From positions 1-64,000 of the forward strand of contig CAKVLD010000003.1 in NCBI GenBank assembly GCA_934755305.1: 64,000 nucleotides of DNA, written 5' to 3'. The DNA is from an uncultured Clostridium sp. (GTDB taxonomy: Bacteria; Bacillota; Clostridia; Clostridiales; Clostridiaceae). Position 1 is the stretch's first letter. Each line of letters opens with the position of its first letter. The position numbers and the translations under genes are program-made. The notes under the pieces are model-generated. The model was not told where the DNA came from and searched no databases. It saw nothing but the letters and a program-made list of their open reading frames with translations. Shown here one piece after another: positions 37,488 to 46,398 of the stretch.

Positions 37488-37540
37488 AAAAAAAGAGCTG
37501 TTGCATTAACCTTTAAAAATCGTTAGCAACAAACTCCCTT
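37488..37540 (-). terminator. terminator of the B12 uptake operon
   Basis: On the minus strand GTTTGTTGCTAAC pairs imperfectly with GTTAATGCAACAGCTC, followed by eight T. It lies just after the DUF4430 protein gene. The remaining bases 37,199-37,487 upstream of the lipase gene are AT-rich and show no gene. Confidence 0.7.
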
Positions 37541-37551
37541 TAAGAGAAATA

Positions 37552-38361
37552 TTAATTTAAGTCTTTTCCTAAACTACATGTATATAAAAATTTCACTTTA
37601 TCACCATTTGAAAGTACATATTTATCAGCTGACTTTGAAGGAAAAGTTCCATTTACAGAATACATCCATCCACTTTGAACACCACAATCTTTTTGATTCA
37701 AGCCATTTATACCTGTAATATATCCACCGTTATTAGCTATGGATATTCCATTATTAGATCCTATTTTTTTTAGTACATCAAGGACTGTTTCTCCTTCTGT
37801 AAATTCAATTTTACCTGAAAATATAACTCCATTATTCCCTAGGGTACTTTCTTTTTCTTTCTTTAATTCCCCCATATTATTATAAACAGTACTACAATCA
37901 ATTAAAAAGATAGAATTAAATTTTGGAACTTCTACTGGCTTTTCTTGCTCAACTGAAATTTCAGATTGAATAACTTCAGCTTTATTATTAAAAGCATCAG
38001 TCTTTTCATTTTTTATATCAGAGAATTGGCTTGTTGTATTGGAGTTAGTTGAAGATTTAACTACAGCATCACTATCTGCATTAGCTTTTGATGCTACTGC
38101 ATCACTACTAGTAGCAGTAGTTTCATTATTAGTAGCTTCATTTCTCTCTGTAGTATCTTCTTTTGCCTCTTCCCCATCTGTGTTTGTATCTATATCTTCT
38201 ACATCTAGACCATCTCCAGTACTTATTACCTCATTATGAGTATTTGTTGTAACAGTACTTGAATCTTCTAAATTATAAACTACAACAAGTAAAGCTATAG
38301 TACATACAATTCCAATAGTTATTAAGATTTTATTTTTATACTTTTTTATAAATTCTAACAT
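37552..38361 (-). CDS. DUF4430 / transcobalamin beta-domain-like surface protein
   Basis: A 269-residue protein with one N-terminal membrane anchor (about residues 13-32, ILITIGIVCTIALLVVVYNL). A Thr/Asn/Asp-rich linker runs to about 145, and the C-terminal domain of about 120 residues contains GETVLDVLKKIGSNNG, GYITGINGL and CGVQSGWMYSVNG. That domain has the DUF4430 pattern, which is the fold of the C-terminal beta domain of transcobalamin and intrinsic factor. The gene overlaps the alpha-domain-like gene by 1 bp (TAATG), so the two are translationally coupled. Role inferred: part of an external cobalamin-binding pair handing B12 to the ECF transporter encoded upstream. Confidence 0.8.
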   Translation of the reverse strand: MLEFIKKYKNKILITIGIVCTIALLVVVYNLEDSSTVTTNTHNEVISTGDGLDVEDIDTNTDGEEAKEDTTERNEATNNETTATSSDAVASKANADSDAVVKSSTNSNTTSQFSDIKNEKTDAFNNKAEVIQSEISVEQEKPVEVPKFNSIFLIDCSTVYNNMGELKKEKESTLGNNGVIFSGKIEFTEGETVLDVLKKIGSNNGISIANNGGYITGINGLNQKDCGVQSGWMYSVNGTFPSKSADKYVLSNGDKVKFLYTCSLGKDLN

Positions 38362-39620
38362 TAATCTACCTTCTTATAATTCTTATAACTTAACATATAC
38401 ATATTTGTCATAGCAGCAATCACTAATAATGCATATATAATACTTTCATCTCCTGTCTTAACATCGTCACTTTCTTTTTCAGTAGTTTCATTTGAATCTA
38501 CGTATCCTACTGCTTCGCTCTTTTGACTTTCTTCTATTTGAATATTATTCTCTCCTAAATTAGTATTATTTTCTTGAGTATTGTTTTCTGTATTTGGTTT
38601 ATTTACTAATGCTTTAACATCTGTCATATCATATAATGAATTTTTTCCATCTATTAATCTTAAATAAGCAACTAAAGAATATAGTAATTGATCAGTTGCA
38701 TATGAATCAGGAGCAGTATCATAACTTGAGTTTTTGAATCCTCCACCCGCAAAATAGTATTCCTTTATTACATCAATTAAATCAACTTGTTTTACAAAAC
38801 CATTTTCTGATTTTGTAGCATCAATATTTAAAGTAGATAACATAACTATTACTTGAGCTGTTGTACATGGGCTTTCATATGTACTTCCCATATATGATCC
38901 TTCATAATCACCTTTTGTAGTTTGAGCATTCTTTAATATGTCTACACATTTATCTACAACTGCCTTAACTTCTGGTTTATCTGTATATCTTGATAAAGCT
39001 TGTACTGCCATCGCTGTAGTATCATTATCTGCAATAGCTGCTGTACTGTCCCAAGAAAATCCCCCATCTTGTGTTCTTAAAGAAAGCATCTTATTTATTA
39101 TTGATTCTCTAGTATTAATAGAAGTAGCAGAGTCTTTATAGTTCTTTGAATCTAGGGCTATTAAAGCATAAGTCAATTCACTTACTCCGTTATTTCCAAG
39201 ATCTTCTTTATTTAATAATAATTCATTTAAGTTAACTCCAGCTACATTTGTAGTATCTTTTCCAATAGCATTTAGAGCTATTATTATCTTTTCTAAATCA
39301 GTATTACTAGTATAATCATTGTTTGCATAATCTGGTGTAAAAGGATCTGCTTTTTTTAATTCTTCTTTAACTTTTCTTTCTACACTTGCATAATACTTTT
39401 GGTAATAATCTTGTGGTACTACTCTATTAGATCTAGCCATAGCTATTATACTCCATTCATCTCCATACACCGGCTCTGGCTTTGCTGATAACAAATATGA
39501 TACAGTTGAATCTACCATACTATCTATATCATTTCTACTTACTACTGCCTTTACTGGTATAACAATAGTAATTGCTAATAAAAGTACTCCGGTAATCATT
39601 CTCCACATCAATTTCTTCAT
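38361..39620 (-). CDS. alpha/alpha-barrel (prenyltransferase/transcobalamin alpha-like) surface protein
   Basis: A 419-residue exported protein. The signal segment is residues 8-26 (ITGVLLLAITIVIPVKA). Residues about 30-330 hold helical repeats of the squalene-cyclase/prenyltransferase type (LSLRTQDGGFSWDS near 184, DNDTTAMAVQALSRY near 201, TTAQVIVMLS near 258, YFAGGGFKN near 290), the same barrel as the N-terminal half of transcobalamin. An Asn/Glu-rich spacer and a final hydrophobic segment (IIYALLVIAAMTNMYML) with a basic tail follow, giving a C-terminal anchor. Being downstream of a cobalamin riboswitch and next to a DUF4430 protein points to B12 capture rather than to isoprenoid chemistry. 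Confidence 0.8.
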   Translation of the reverse strand: MKKLMWRMITGVLLLAITIVIPVKAVVSRNDIDSMVDSTVSYLLSAKPEPVYGDEWSIIAMARSNRVVPQDYYQKYYASVERKVKEELKKADPFTPDYANNDYTSNTDLEKIIIALNAIGKDTTNVAGVNLNELLLNKEDLGNNGVSELTYALIALDSKNYKDSATSINTRESIINKMLSLRTQDGGFSWDSTAAIADNDTTAMAVQALSRYTDKPEVKAVVDKCVDILKNAQTTKGDYEGSYMGSTYESPCTTAQVIVMLSTLNIDATKSENGFVKQVDLIDVIKEYYFAGGGFKNSSYDTAPDSYATDQLLYSLVAYLRLIDGKNSLYDMTDVKALVNKPNTENNTQENNTNLGENNIQIEESQKSEAVGYVDSNETTEKESDDVKTGDESIIYALLVIAAMTNMYMLSYKNYKKVD

Positions 39621-39641
39621 TTTACTAACATCCTCCTAAAT

Positions 39642-40364
39642 TTAAATAATTCCATATTTATTTTTCACCCTATCAAGCTTTTCTAACATTGTATTAGATA
39701 TTAAAAATAAAAACACTACTGTTGAAAATGCATGAACTACATCAAATGGTAACCCTGATGCATATATAGCTATTAAATTTTCCATATTAATTGTAGATGT
39801 CATCATTAGTAATGATGCAAAGTTTATTATTCCACCATATACAATTAATGTTGTTAAACCTCCAAAAATACATAAAGTAAGCTTATTTTTCTTTAAGATA
39901 TTCTTCTCAAATAAAATTCCTGCTAAAAATCCTATTATACCAAAACAAAACATTTGCCAAGGTGTCCATGGCCCTTGACCAAAGAAAAAATTAGATACAA
40001 AACCTGCTATCGCTCCTGTTAAGAATCCTGCTTCTGCTCCTAAACTCACCCCAGTAATAATAACTATAGCTACTACTGGTTTAAATTGAGGTATCATAAA
40101 GAAAGCTGCTCTTCCTACTACTGCTATGGCTGACATCACTGCAATTAACACTATCTCTCTAGCCTTAGGTTTACTTTTTTCAAATAAAAATAGAAAAGGA
40201 ATCATAGAATAAATTATTACCAAAAGACTTATAAAATAATATTTCTTATCTTGTAAAAATATAGCTCCAAATAATATTGTTAAAGGAATTACAATTACAA
40301 TAATTAAATAAGAAATTAACTTCTTAAAGTTAATTTTTTTTATATTTACTGATTCATTTTGCAT
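39642..40364 (-). CDS. ECF transporter S component, probable cobalamin-specific
   Basis: A 240-residue membrane protein with about seven hydrophobic segments. The core has REIVLIAVMSAIAVVGRAAFF near 70, the usual S-component ligand-site helix, and TGAIAGFVSNFFFGQGPWTPWQM near 117-139. The first two helices are extra compared with small S components. Its gene overlaps the ATPase gene by 19 bp, with AGGAGGTG before the ATG. The upstream cobalamin riboswitch and the transcobalamin-like genes downstream make B12 or a cobinamide the likely substrate. CbrT of other Firmicutes is a candidate relative, but I cannot prove this by eye. Confidence 0.8.
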   Translation of the reverse strand: MQNESVNIKKINFKKLISYLIIVIVIPLTILFGAIFLQDKKYYFISLLVIIYSMIPFLFLFEKSKPKAREIVLIAVMSAIAVVGRAAFFMIPQFKPVVAIVIITGVSLGAEAGFLTGAIAGFVSNFFFGQGPWTPWQMFCFGIIGFLAGILFEKNILKKNKLTLCIFGGLTTLIVYGGIINFASLLMMTSTINMENLIAIYASGLPFDVVHAFSTVVFLFLISNTMLEKLDRVKNKYGII

Positions 40365-42013
40365 AACTTTATCACCTCCTCACTTGTAACAGCATTAATA
40401 AATTTATGCCTAGACATCTTATTTGCAGCTGTCGTATAAAAGTTATTTCCCACAAAAAACTTTTTTGCATAATTTGTAGTAACTATACTACCATTAAAAA
40501 ACATAGCACACCTTGTAGAAAACTTTGCACAAAATTCTATATCATGAGATACCATTATTACAGTCATACCTTTATTACATAATTCTTTTAGGTACCTTCC
40601 TAATCTTTCTTTAAAGAAGTTATCAATTCCCTTAGTAGGTTCATCTAAAAGAAGTATTTTAGGCTCTAATAATAATATTTTTCCCAAAGCTGCCCTTTGT
40701 TGTTCTCCTCCACTTAAGTCATATGGATGCATCCCTAATAAATTACTAATCTCTAAAAATTCTGCTACAGCTCTTATCTTTTCTAAAATCTCTTCTTTAT
40801 CTATATTTTTCCCTTGAAATACTTCTATTAAATCTTCTTTTAAAGTCTTTTCTACAAATATAGATTGTGGATTCTGAGGCAACGTGATTACATTTGAATC
40901 ATATAACTCCTTACTACTTAAATTATTTATATTCTTATCATTAATTTTGATAGTTCCTCTATAAGGTTTATTTAGCCTATTTATTAAAGATAAAGTTGTT
41001 GTTTTTCCTGTACCGTTCCCCCCTAAAATAGAATATATTTCCCCTTTATTAACAGAAAAGCTTAAATCCTTTATTATATCTAAACCTTTTTTATCATACC
41101 TAAACCATATATTTTTGAATTCTAACACTTTTTTGTTTTTATATTCTTCTACTACATCTTCTTCTAGCTTAGTTACCTTTAATTCTCTATCTAGAAAATA
41201 TTTATCTAACATCTTTCTTCCTTCTCTTATTGTAATAGGACATTCTCCATCTACATCAATTTCAGAATACACCTTCATAGCTGTTGGTAAGGCTTTAAAC
41301 ATATCATTCTTTTTCTCTTTTAATTCGTATCCTACAAAAGATGGACTTCCATTAGATATTACCTTCCCATCCTCCATTACTACCACCTTATCTGACATAG
41401 TAAATAAATTCTCTAATCTATGCTCAGCTATTATGATAGTTGTTCCTATATCTCTGTTAACTTTTTTTAAGATTTCCAAGAAATTATCTGCTGCAATAGG
41501 ATCAAGTTGAGATGTAGGTTCATCTAATATTAATACTTCTGGTTCCATTACCATAATAGCCGCTAAATTTAATAATTGCTTTTGCCCGCCTGATAATTCA
41601 GATATATCTTTTTCAAACCAATCTTGAATACCAAAGAAAGAAGCCATTTCCGAAACCCTTAACCTTATTACTTCTTTACTATATCCTAAATTCTCTAATC
41701 CAAAAGCTAACTCATGCCATACTTTATCTGTAACTATTTGATTATCAGGACTTTGAAAAACATATCCTATTTTTTCAGCTTGTTCCCTATTGGTTAAATC
41801 TTTCAAATTCCTATTTTGAAATAATATTTTTCCTTCAAAAATTCCATAAGGCATTAAAACAGGTTTTAGATGTCTTAATAAGGTGCTTTTTCCACATCCT
41901 GATTTGCCACAAATAGTTATAAATTCACCTTTTTTTATGCTCAAATTAACATTATTTAAAACTATATTTTCTGAATCAGGATATTTAAAAGATACATTTT
42001 CTATTTTTACCAT
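40346..42013 (-). CDS. ECF transporter ATPase, two ABC domains fused (EcfA-A')
   Basis: A 555-residue protein with two nucleotide-binding domains. The first has CGKSGCGKSTLLRHLKP near 36, Q-loop FQSPDNQI near 88, the signature ELSGGQKQLLNLAAI near 140 and VLILDEPTSQLDP near 158. The second has LGGNGTGKTTTLS near 331, LSGGEQQRAALGKILLLEP near 430 and LLLDEPTKGID near 449. Such tandem ATPases replace separate EcfA1 and EcfA2. It is the first gene after the cobalamin riboswitch and its terminator, so its expression should fall when B12 is plentiful. EcfT is encoded just upstream of the riboswitch. Confidence 0.92.
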   Translation of the reverse strand: MVKIENVSFKYPDSENIVLNNVNLSIKKGEFITICGKSGCGKSTLLRHLKPVLMPYGIFEGKILFQNRNLKDLTNREQAEKIGYVFQSPDNQIVTDKVWHELAFGLENLGYSKEVIRLRVSEMASFFGIQDWFEKDISELSGGQKQLLNLAAIMVMEPEVLILDEPTSQLDPIAADNFLEILKKVNRDIGTTIIIAEHRLENLFTMSDKVVVMEDGKVISNGSPSFVGYELKEKKNDMFKALPTAMKVYSEIDVDGECPITIREGRKMLDKYFLDRELKVTKLEEDVVEEYKNKKVLEFKNIWFRYDKKGLDIIKDLSFSVNKGEIYSILGGNGTGKTTTLSLINRLNKPYRGTIKINDKNINNLSSKELYDSNVITLPQNPQSIFVEKTLKEDLIEVFQGKNIDKEEILEKIRAVAEFLEISNLLGMHPYDLSGGEQQRAALGKILLLEPKILLLDEPTKGIDNFFKERLGRYLKELCNKGMTVIMVSHDIEFCAKFSTRCAMFFNGSIVTTNYAKKFFVGNNFYTTAANKMSRHKFINAVTSEEVIKLCKMNQ

Positions 42014-42106
42014 TATTATCCCTCTCTAAAAGTTAATCTTAATTTTTGTCTTTTATATAAAAAAGTAGCTTCGCAACACTTCTATTAATTATATTTTCTA
42101 GACATT

Positions 42107-42126
42107 AAAAAAGAGCCTTAAGGCTC
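42107..42126 (-). terminator. riboswitch terminator stem
   Basis: The 14-base palindrome GAGCCTTAAGGCTC followed on the minus strand by TTTTTT. It lies between the cobalamin aptamer and the ATPase gene and fits an expression platform that stops transcription when B12 binds. Confidence 0.85.
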
Positions 42127-42127
42127 A

Positions 42128-42258
42128 ACAATTAAAGATATTAATCTTGCCTCGAAATTAATATCACTATAGGAAGACCAGACTTGTAGCTTTATAGCTC
42201 ATTACTGTTGCGGGACAGTATTGGAATCTCACCAAATTTCCACCTTAATTATTTCTTT
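42128..42258 (-). promoter_or_regulatory. cobalamin riboswitch
   Basis: Read on the minus strand the conserved cobalamin aptamer text is present: AAGGTGGAAATTTGGTGAGA, then TTCCAATACTGTCCCGCAAC and AGTAATGAG, ending with AAGTCTGGTCTTCCTATAG. A hairpin GATATTAAT/ATTAATATC (42137-42165) follows between aptamer and terminator and may be the antiterminator arm. It stands before the ECF ATPase gene and so ties the whole downstream set (ATPase, S component, two surface proteins) to B12 level. Confidence 0.93.
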
Positions 42259-42263
42259 ATTAC

Positions 42264-42293
42264 ATTATAATTATGACATTTATTTTATGTCAA
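42264..42293 (-). promoter_or_regulatory. sigma-A promoter of the cobalamin riboswitch transcript
   Basis: On the minus strand TTGACA and TATAAT, both perfect, are separated by 18 bases, a few bases before the aptamer. It also lies within a TTGACATAAA/ATGTCA dyad. This gives the B12 operon its own start, separate from the EcfT gene upstream. Confidence 0.75.
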
Positions 42294-42328
42294 TAAAATA
42301 TTATTCAGTTGTGTATATCAACATTTAG

Positions 42329-43204
42329 TTAAATCTTTTTCCAAAGAAAATTTCTTTGGACATTTATTATTATAGGAAATATCCCCAAAATTCCATAAGT
42401 TGTATATATTACGTAACTATATAAGTTCCTATCTCTCATTATAAAACTTGGAAAGTAATTAATGTAACTTTCCCCATAAAATACTCCACTTATAATTATA
42501 CCTAATAAAAGTAATAAGATACTTAAATAAATTTTATCCCTTTTTTTAAATTTGTAAATAGAAAAATTACTCCTTCCATCTAGACCATATCCCCTAGCTT
42601 TCATAGAATCTACAGTCTCTATAGAATTTTCTAAAGCCCAAGTTATAAGAATAGATATCAATTTTATTCCATTCTTTATTTTTTCTAGTACAGTTCCTTC
42701 ATCAAAATTCCTTCCCATAGCTTTTTGGGCATCCTTAATCTTTTTTGTCTGGATTTTAAAGTTTGGAATAAGTCTAAATACCATGGATATTATTAATGAT
42801 AATGAAGGAAATCTCTTTCCAAACAAATATATAAATTTATCTGAAGTCATTATTTTATTGTAGCAAGAAAACCACATAAAAACTGTAATAAACATTACAG
42901 AAGATGCTATAGAATAATATATTGATTCTAAAGATATTGATTTATTAGCTATATAAAATAAAATGGTCTCTCCATTGCTACTAACCAACATATTAACTAA
43001 TACTACCATTACTATTATATATATACTCATTAACAAATTATTTTTTATTCCATTTAAACCTTGTAAATATGCTACATATATTATAGCTGAAATTAATGAT
43101 ATACCTAAAAATATAGGATGCATAAAAAACATAGTAAATCCTATTATAGCTACAAAATATATGAAATTCACTATTGGATGTAACTTTGAAAATTCATCCA
43201 TCAT
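42329..43204 (-). CDS. ECF transporter T component (EcfT)
   Basis: A 291-residue membrane protein with several hydrophobic helices in the N-terminal half. The EcfT signature helices are in the cytoplasmic part: DAQKAMGRNFDEG near 157 and SMKARGYGLDGRS near 201, the two Ala-Arg-Gly-type motifs that touch the ATPases. It should join the S component to the ATPase pair. Its gene is separated from the ATPase gene by the cobalamin riboswitch, an uncommon layout, so it may be made independently of B12 level or by another promoter. GGAGTG precedes the start; two adjacent ATG codons exist and the second is also possible. Confidence 0.88.
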   Translation of the reverse strand: MMDEFSKLHPIVNFIYFVAIIGFTMFFMHPIFLGISLISAIIYVAYLQGLNGIKNNLLMSIYIIVMVVLVNMLVSSNGETILFYIANKSISLESIYYSIASSVMFITVFMWFSCYNKIMTSDKFIYLFGKRFPSLSLIISMVFRLIPNFKIQTKKIKDAQKAMGRNFDEGTVLEKIKNGIKLISILITWALENSIETVDSMKARGYGLDGRSNFSIYKFKKRDKIYLSILLLLLGIIISGVFYGESYINYFPSFIMRDRNLYSYVIYTTYGILGIFPIIINVQRNFLWKKI

Positions 43205-43275
43205 TTATCATCACTCCAATTTAAAGAAAGTTATTTTTATTATTATAATATATCATTAATTTAAGATAAATAAAA

Positions 43276-43310
43276 ATAAGGCTATATATTTTTATTTAAT
43301 ATAGCCTTAT
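43276..43310 (-). terminator. terminator of the M18 aminopeptidase gene
   Basis: AAGGCTATAT and ATATAGCCTT form a 10-bp stem, followed on the minus strand by TTTTTATTT. It lies 18 bp past the aminopeptidase stop. Confidence 0.85.
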
Positions 43311-43328
43311 ATGTATTAATAATATTTT

Positions 43329-44708
43329 TTAAGCTTCCATTAAGAATGCATAATATCCTCTCATTGTTTCGTAAACATCCACCTTACTTACAATTTCCCA
43401 TGGAGCATGCATATTAAGAACAGCAACACCACAATCTATTACATTCATATTGTATTGAGCTAAAATATAAGCGATAGTTCCACCGCCTCCTTGATCTACC
43501 TTTCCAAGTTCAGCTGTTTGGAATGAAACATCATATTTATCCATCATATTTCTAAGTTCTGCCATATATTCAGCATTTGCATCATTACATCCTGATTTTC
43601 CTCTAGCTCCAGTATACTTATTGTATACTATCCCTTTGCCAAAGTATGCTGAGTTTTTCTTTTCCATAACTGATGGATAATTTGGATCGAAAGCAGCACT
43701 AACATCTGATGATAACATTTTAGAATTCTTTAAGCATCTTCTAAGTTTAATATCTGAATAATTTCCTGTAAGATCCATTACTTCAGCAACTATGTTTTCA
43801 AAGAACTTTGAATGCATTCCTGTTGCTCCTATACTACCTACTTCTTCTTTGTCTACTAATAAACAACAACAAGTTTTATCTACTTTTTCTACATCTAACA
43901 TAGCCATAAGTGAAGTATATGAACAAACTCTATCATCATGACCATAAGCCATAACCATACTTCTATCTAAACCATAGTCTCTTGCTTTTCCTGCTGGCAC
44001 TATTTCTATTTCTGCTGATAAGAAATCTTCTTCTTCAAAATCATATTTTTCTTTCAATATCTTAAGAACATTAGCTTTTACAGCATCTTTTTCTTCACCT
44101 TTTAATGGCATACTTCCAACTAGCACATTAAGATCTTCACCTTCAATTACCTTAGCACCTTTTTTATCTAATTGTGTTTGAGAAAGATGTACTAATAAAT
44201 CTGTAATTCCTATTACAGGATCATTTTCATCTTCTCCTACCACTACATCAATCTTAGTTCCATCTTTCTTAACTACTACTCCATGCATAGCTAATGGAAG
44301 TGTAACCCATTGATATTTTTTTACTCCACCATAGTAGTGAGTATCTAAAAGAGCCATTTCTGTGTCTTCATATAATGGATTTTGTTTTAAATCTAATCTT
44401 GGAGAATCTATATGTGCTCCAAGAATTTTTAATCCATTTTGTAAGTCTTCTTCCCCTATTAAAAATAAAGCTATTGCCTTATCCATATTGTTAGCATATA
44501 CCTTATCTCCAGCTTTAAGAGTTTCGTTATTCTTTATAACAGTATCAAGATTTCTGTATCCCTTCTCTTCAGCTATTCTTATAACCTCTTTAACGCATTC
44601 TCTTTCTGTCTTACATTTTGACATAAACTCCTTATAACCTTCATTGAAGTCAAATATCTTTTTTATTCCTTCATCATCATATTTTTGCCATGCATTTTTT
44701 CTTTCCAT
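43329..44708 (-). CDS. aminopeptidase, M18 family
   Basis: A 459-residue zinc-dependent aminopeptidase of the M18 (aminopeptidase I) group. Metal and catalytic text: LGAHIDSPRLDLKQNPLYED near 97, GHDDRVCSYTSLMAM near 275, LVDKEEVGSIGATGMHSKFF near 300 (catalytic Glu pair) and VLNMHAPWEIVSKVDVYE near 435 (last metal His). Size is normal for the dodecameric enzyme. It probably removes N-terminal residues from peptides in the cytosol. It is monocistronic with its own terminator, downstream of hprK. Confidence 0.93.
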   Translation of the reverse strand: MERKNAWQKYDDEGIKKIFDFNEGYKEFMSKCKTERECVKEVIRIAEEKGYRNLDTVIKNNETLKAGDKVYANNMDKAIALFLIGEEDLQNGLKILGAHIDSPRLDLKQNPLYEDTEMALLDTHYYGGVKKYQWVTLPLAMHGVVVKKDGTKIDVVVGEDENDPVIGITDLLVHLSQTQLDKKGAKVIEGEDLNVLVGSMPLKGEEKDAVKANVLKILKEKYDFEEEDFLSAEIEIVPAGKARDYGLDRSMVMAYGHDDRVCSYTSLMAMLDVEKVDKTCCCLLVDKEEVGSIGATGMHSKFFENIVAEVMDLTGNYSDIKLRRCLKNSKMLSSDVSAAFDPNYPSVMEKKNSAYFGKGIVYNKYTGARGKSGCNDANAEYMAELRNMMDKYDVSFQTAELGKVDQGGGGTIAYILAQYNMNVIDCGVAVLNMHAPWEIVSKVDVYETMRGYYAFLMEA

Positions 44709-44761
44709 TTTAAATCCTCCCCTAAGTCTTAGAATTGTTTAGTAATCGTCAAAACATTTAT

Positions 44762-45673
44762 TTAGCGATTAGCTTCTTCTTCCATTCTTTTTTCTATTAT
44801 ATCAACTGGTAAAACTTTAGACATTAATTGATGTCTATAGTTAACAGCAGCCGCCTCAATTATTACAGCTATATTACGTCCTGGTCTAACTGGAACTGTA
44901 AGCTTTCTTATATTAACTCCTAATATCTCCATGTATTCGTTGTTAATTCCAAGCCTATCATAATCATTATCATCTCTCCAGTGTTCAAAGTGCATTACTA
45001 AAGTAATTTTTTTCTTTTGTTGTACTGAACTTAAACCATATAAAGCTGATACATCAATTATACCAATTCCTCTTACTTCTAGCATACCTATAGTAACATT
45101 TGGTGAACTTCCTATAAGCTCTCCATCAATTTCTCTAATATCTACAGCATCATCTGTAACTAGCCTATGTCCTCTCTTTATAAGCTCTAGTGCAGTTTCA
45201 CTTTTACCGATTCCACTTTCGCCAGTAATTAATATACCTATTCCATAAACATCTACTAAAACACCATGTAATCTTGTTTCTGGTGCTAACTTATCTGCAA
45301 GGTATATAGTTATTTTACTCATAAGCTGAGTAGTTACTAAACCACTTCTTAAAACCCATATTTTTTTCTTTCTAGCTAATTCAATAAAATCTTCATGTGG
45401 ATCTAAATTTCTCGATATAATTATACAACTCATATCAAAAGAAAAGTATTTTTTTAATCTTTTCTTTCTAACTTCTAGTTGCATATTATCTAGAAAACTC
45501 CATTCTGCTTTTCCTATAACCTGTAACCTATCTGGCGCAAAATAATTATAAAAACCTGACAGTTGCAACCCAGGTCTATTTATATCATTTACTTTAATCT
45601 CTCTTTCGGGTTTACCTTCAACTAAAACTTCTAAACCTAAATCTTTTATAAGCTTATCTACTTTTACTGACAA
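44762..45673 (-). CDS. hprK: HPr kinase/phosphorylase
   Basis: A 303-residue HprK. The C-terminal kinase domain shows the P-loop GVLVDVYGIGILITGESGIGKSE in part (ITGESGIGKSE near 152), DDAVDIREIDGELIG near 176 and the conserved LEVRGIGIIDVSALYG near 204. The N-terminal domain with LQLSGFYNYFAPDRLQVIG near 35 is typical. It phosphorylates HPr at its Ser site and removes that phosphate, central to carbon catabolite control in Firmicutes. The start is TTG behind AGGGGG. The DUF896 gene lies upstream with 27 bp between them. Confidence 0.95.
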   Translation of the reverse strand: MSVKVDKLIKDLGLEVLVEGKPEREIKVNDINRPGLQLSGFYNYFAPDRLQVIGKAEWSFLDNMQLEVRKKRLKKYFSFDMSCIIISRNLDPHEDFIELARKKKIWVLRSGLVTTQLMSKITIYLADKLAPETRLHGVLVDVYGIGILITGESGIGKSETALELIKRGHRLVTDDAVDIREIDGELIGSSPNVTIGMLEVRGIGIIDVSALYGLSSVQQKKKITLVMHFEHWRDDNDYDRLGINNEYMEILGVNIRKLTVPVRPGRNIAVIIEAAAVNYRHQLMSKVLPVDIIEKRMEEEANR

Positions 45674-45700
45674 TTATAATTCCCCCTATCTATAATAAAA

Positions 45701-45889
45701 TCATTTCTTCTTTGGCTCAATTCCATCTAATTGTGCCCTAAAATTTCTTTTTACATTATCTATATATCTTTGTCTCAACTTTTGTTGAAGTTCTTTTTCT
45801 TTATCAGATAATCCTTCTTCTTGACTTTTCTTATATAACATATTTATTTTTTCTATAACTTCTTCAATCTTCATTTTATCTATATTCAT
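45701..45889 (-). CDS. DUF896 family small protein (YnzC-like)
   Basis: A 62-residue protein with the DUF896 pattern: two helices in IEEVIEKINMLYKKSQEEGL and KELQQKLRQRYIDNVKRNFR, with the basic tail GIEPKKK. The family is common in Firmicutes and made of a helical hairpin; its role is not settled. It reads toward hprK and may share its transcript. Confidence 0.88.
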   Translation of the reverse strand: MNIDKMKIEEVIEKINMLYKKSQEEGLSDKEKELQQKLRQRYIDNVKRNFRAQLDGIEPKKK

Positions 45890-46121
45890 AACTTTTTCTC
45901 CTTTTGTTACATCTTAAGATTATTTTACCTATATTCTCTTACATTATCAACCTTTCTCTACATTAGCTAGTATTTTATTTTTTATGATTCTTATTCATTT
46001 TAACTATTCGTTCGTCATTTTAATCTTTTTATCTACTGTATATTTTATAAATATTTATCATATTCATTCTTTTAGTAAGTAAATTTGTTTTTTATTGTAT
46101 TTATTTGCTAAAAAGTTGTAA

Positions 46122-46149
46122 TTTACATTTTTCTCCAATATGTTATAAT
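46122..46149 (+). promoter_or_regulatory. candidate promoter of the Spo0E-like gene
   Basis: TTTACA and TATAAT separated by 16 bases, about 45 bp before the ATG, with AAAGAGGTGA as ribosome site. The remaining AT-rich stretch 45,890-46,121 shows nothing else. Confidence 0.55.
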
Positions 46150-46194
46150 TATTCCACAGAATAAATTATTTTTGATGTAAAAAGAGGTGATTTT

Positions 46195-46398
46195 ATGTAC
46201 AATGATGAACTTTTAAACAAAATAGCTAGAAGAAAACAATTAATTAATCTATTAATTACTTTTCTTTCCCCAACAAATAGCATAATGGTAAAATTATCCA
46301 AAAACTTAGACAAGCTTATTTTTGAGTACCAGAAAAATATATACAAAAATTACTCGAATTCTAGACCAATTCTAGGCTATCTTGAAGTATCAGCTTAA
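46195..46398 (+). CDS. Spo0E-like sporulation regulatory protein
   Basis: A 67-residue helical protein ending with the family core IMVKLSKNLDKLIFEYQK. Spo0E-like aspartyl phosphatases carry an S-x-x-LD pattern (commonly SQELD, here SKNLD) in the second of two helices and remove phosphate from Spo0A. Length and the first helix (ELLNKIARRKQLINLL) fit. The start has AGAGGTGA before the ATG. It is a single gene ending in a group of hairpins. Assignment by motif, medium-high. Confidence 0.75.
   Translation: MYNDELLNKIARRKQLINLLITFLSPTNSIMVKLSKNLDKLIFEYQKNIYKNYSNSRPILGYLEVSA

Noticed and set aside
38361..39620. Terpene cyclase or prenyltransferase enzyme
   Set aside because: Exported with a C-terminal anchor and placed under a cobalamin riboswitch; no catalytic Asp-rich motif seen, so a transcobalamin-like barrel fits better.
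42058..42085. Second terminator after the cobalamin riboswitch
   Set aside because: The small stem AAGTAGC/GC..ACTT is weak and lies between the real terminator and the ATPase ribosome site.
46149..46346. 65-codon minus-strand frame
   Set aside because: Mirror of the Spo0E-like gene; the plus strand has promoter, ribosome site and family motif.
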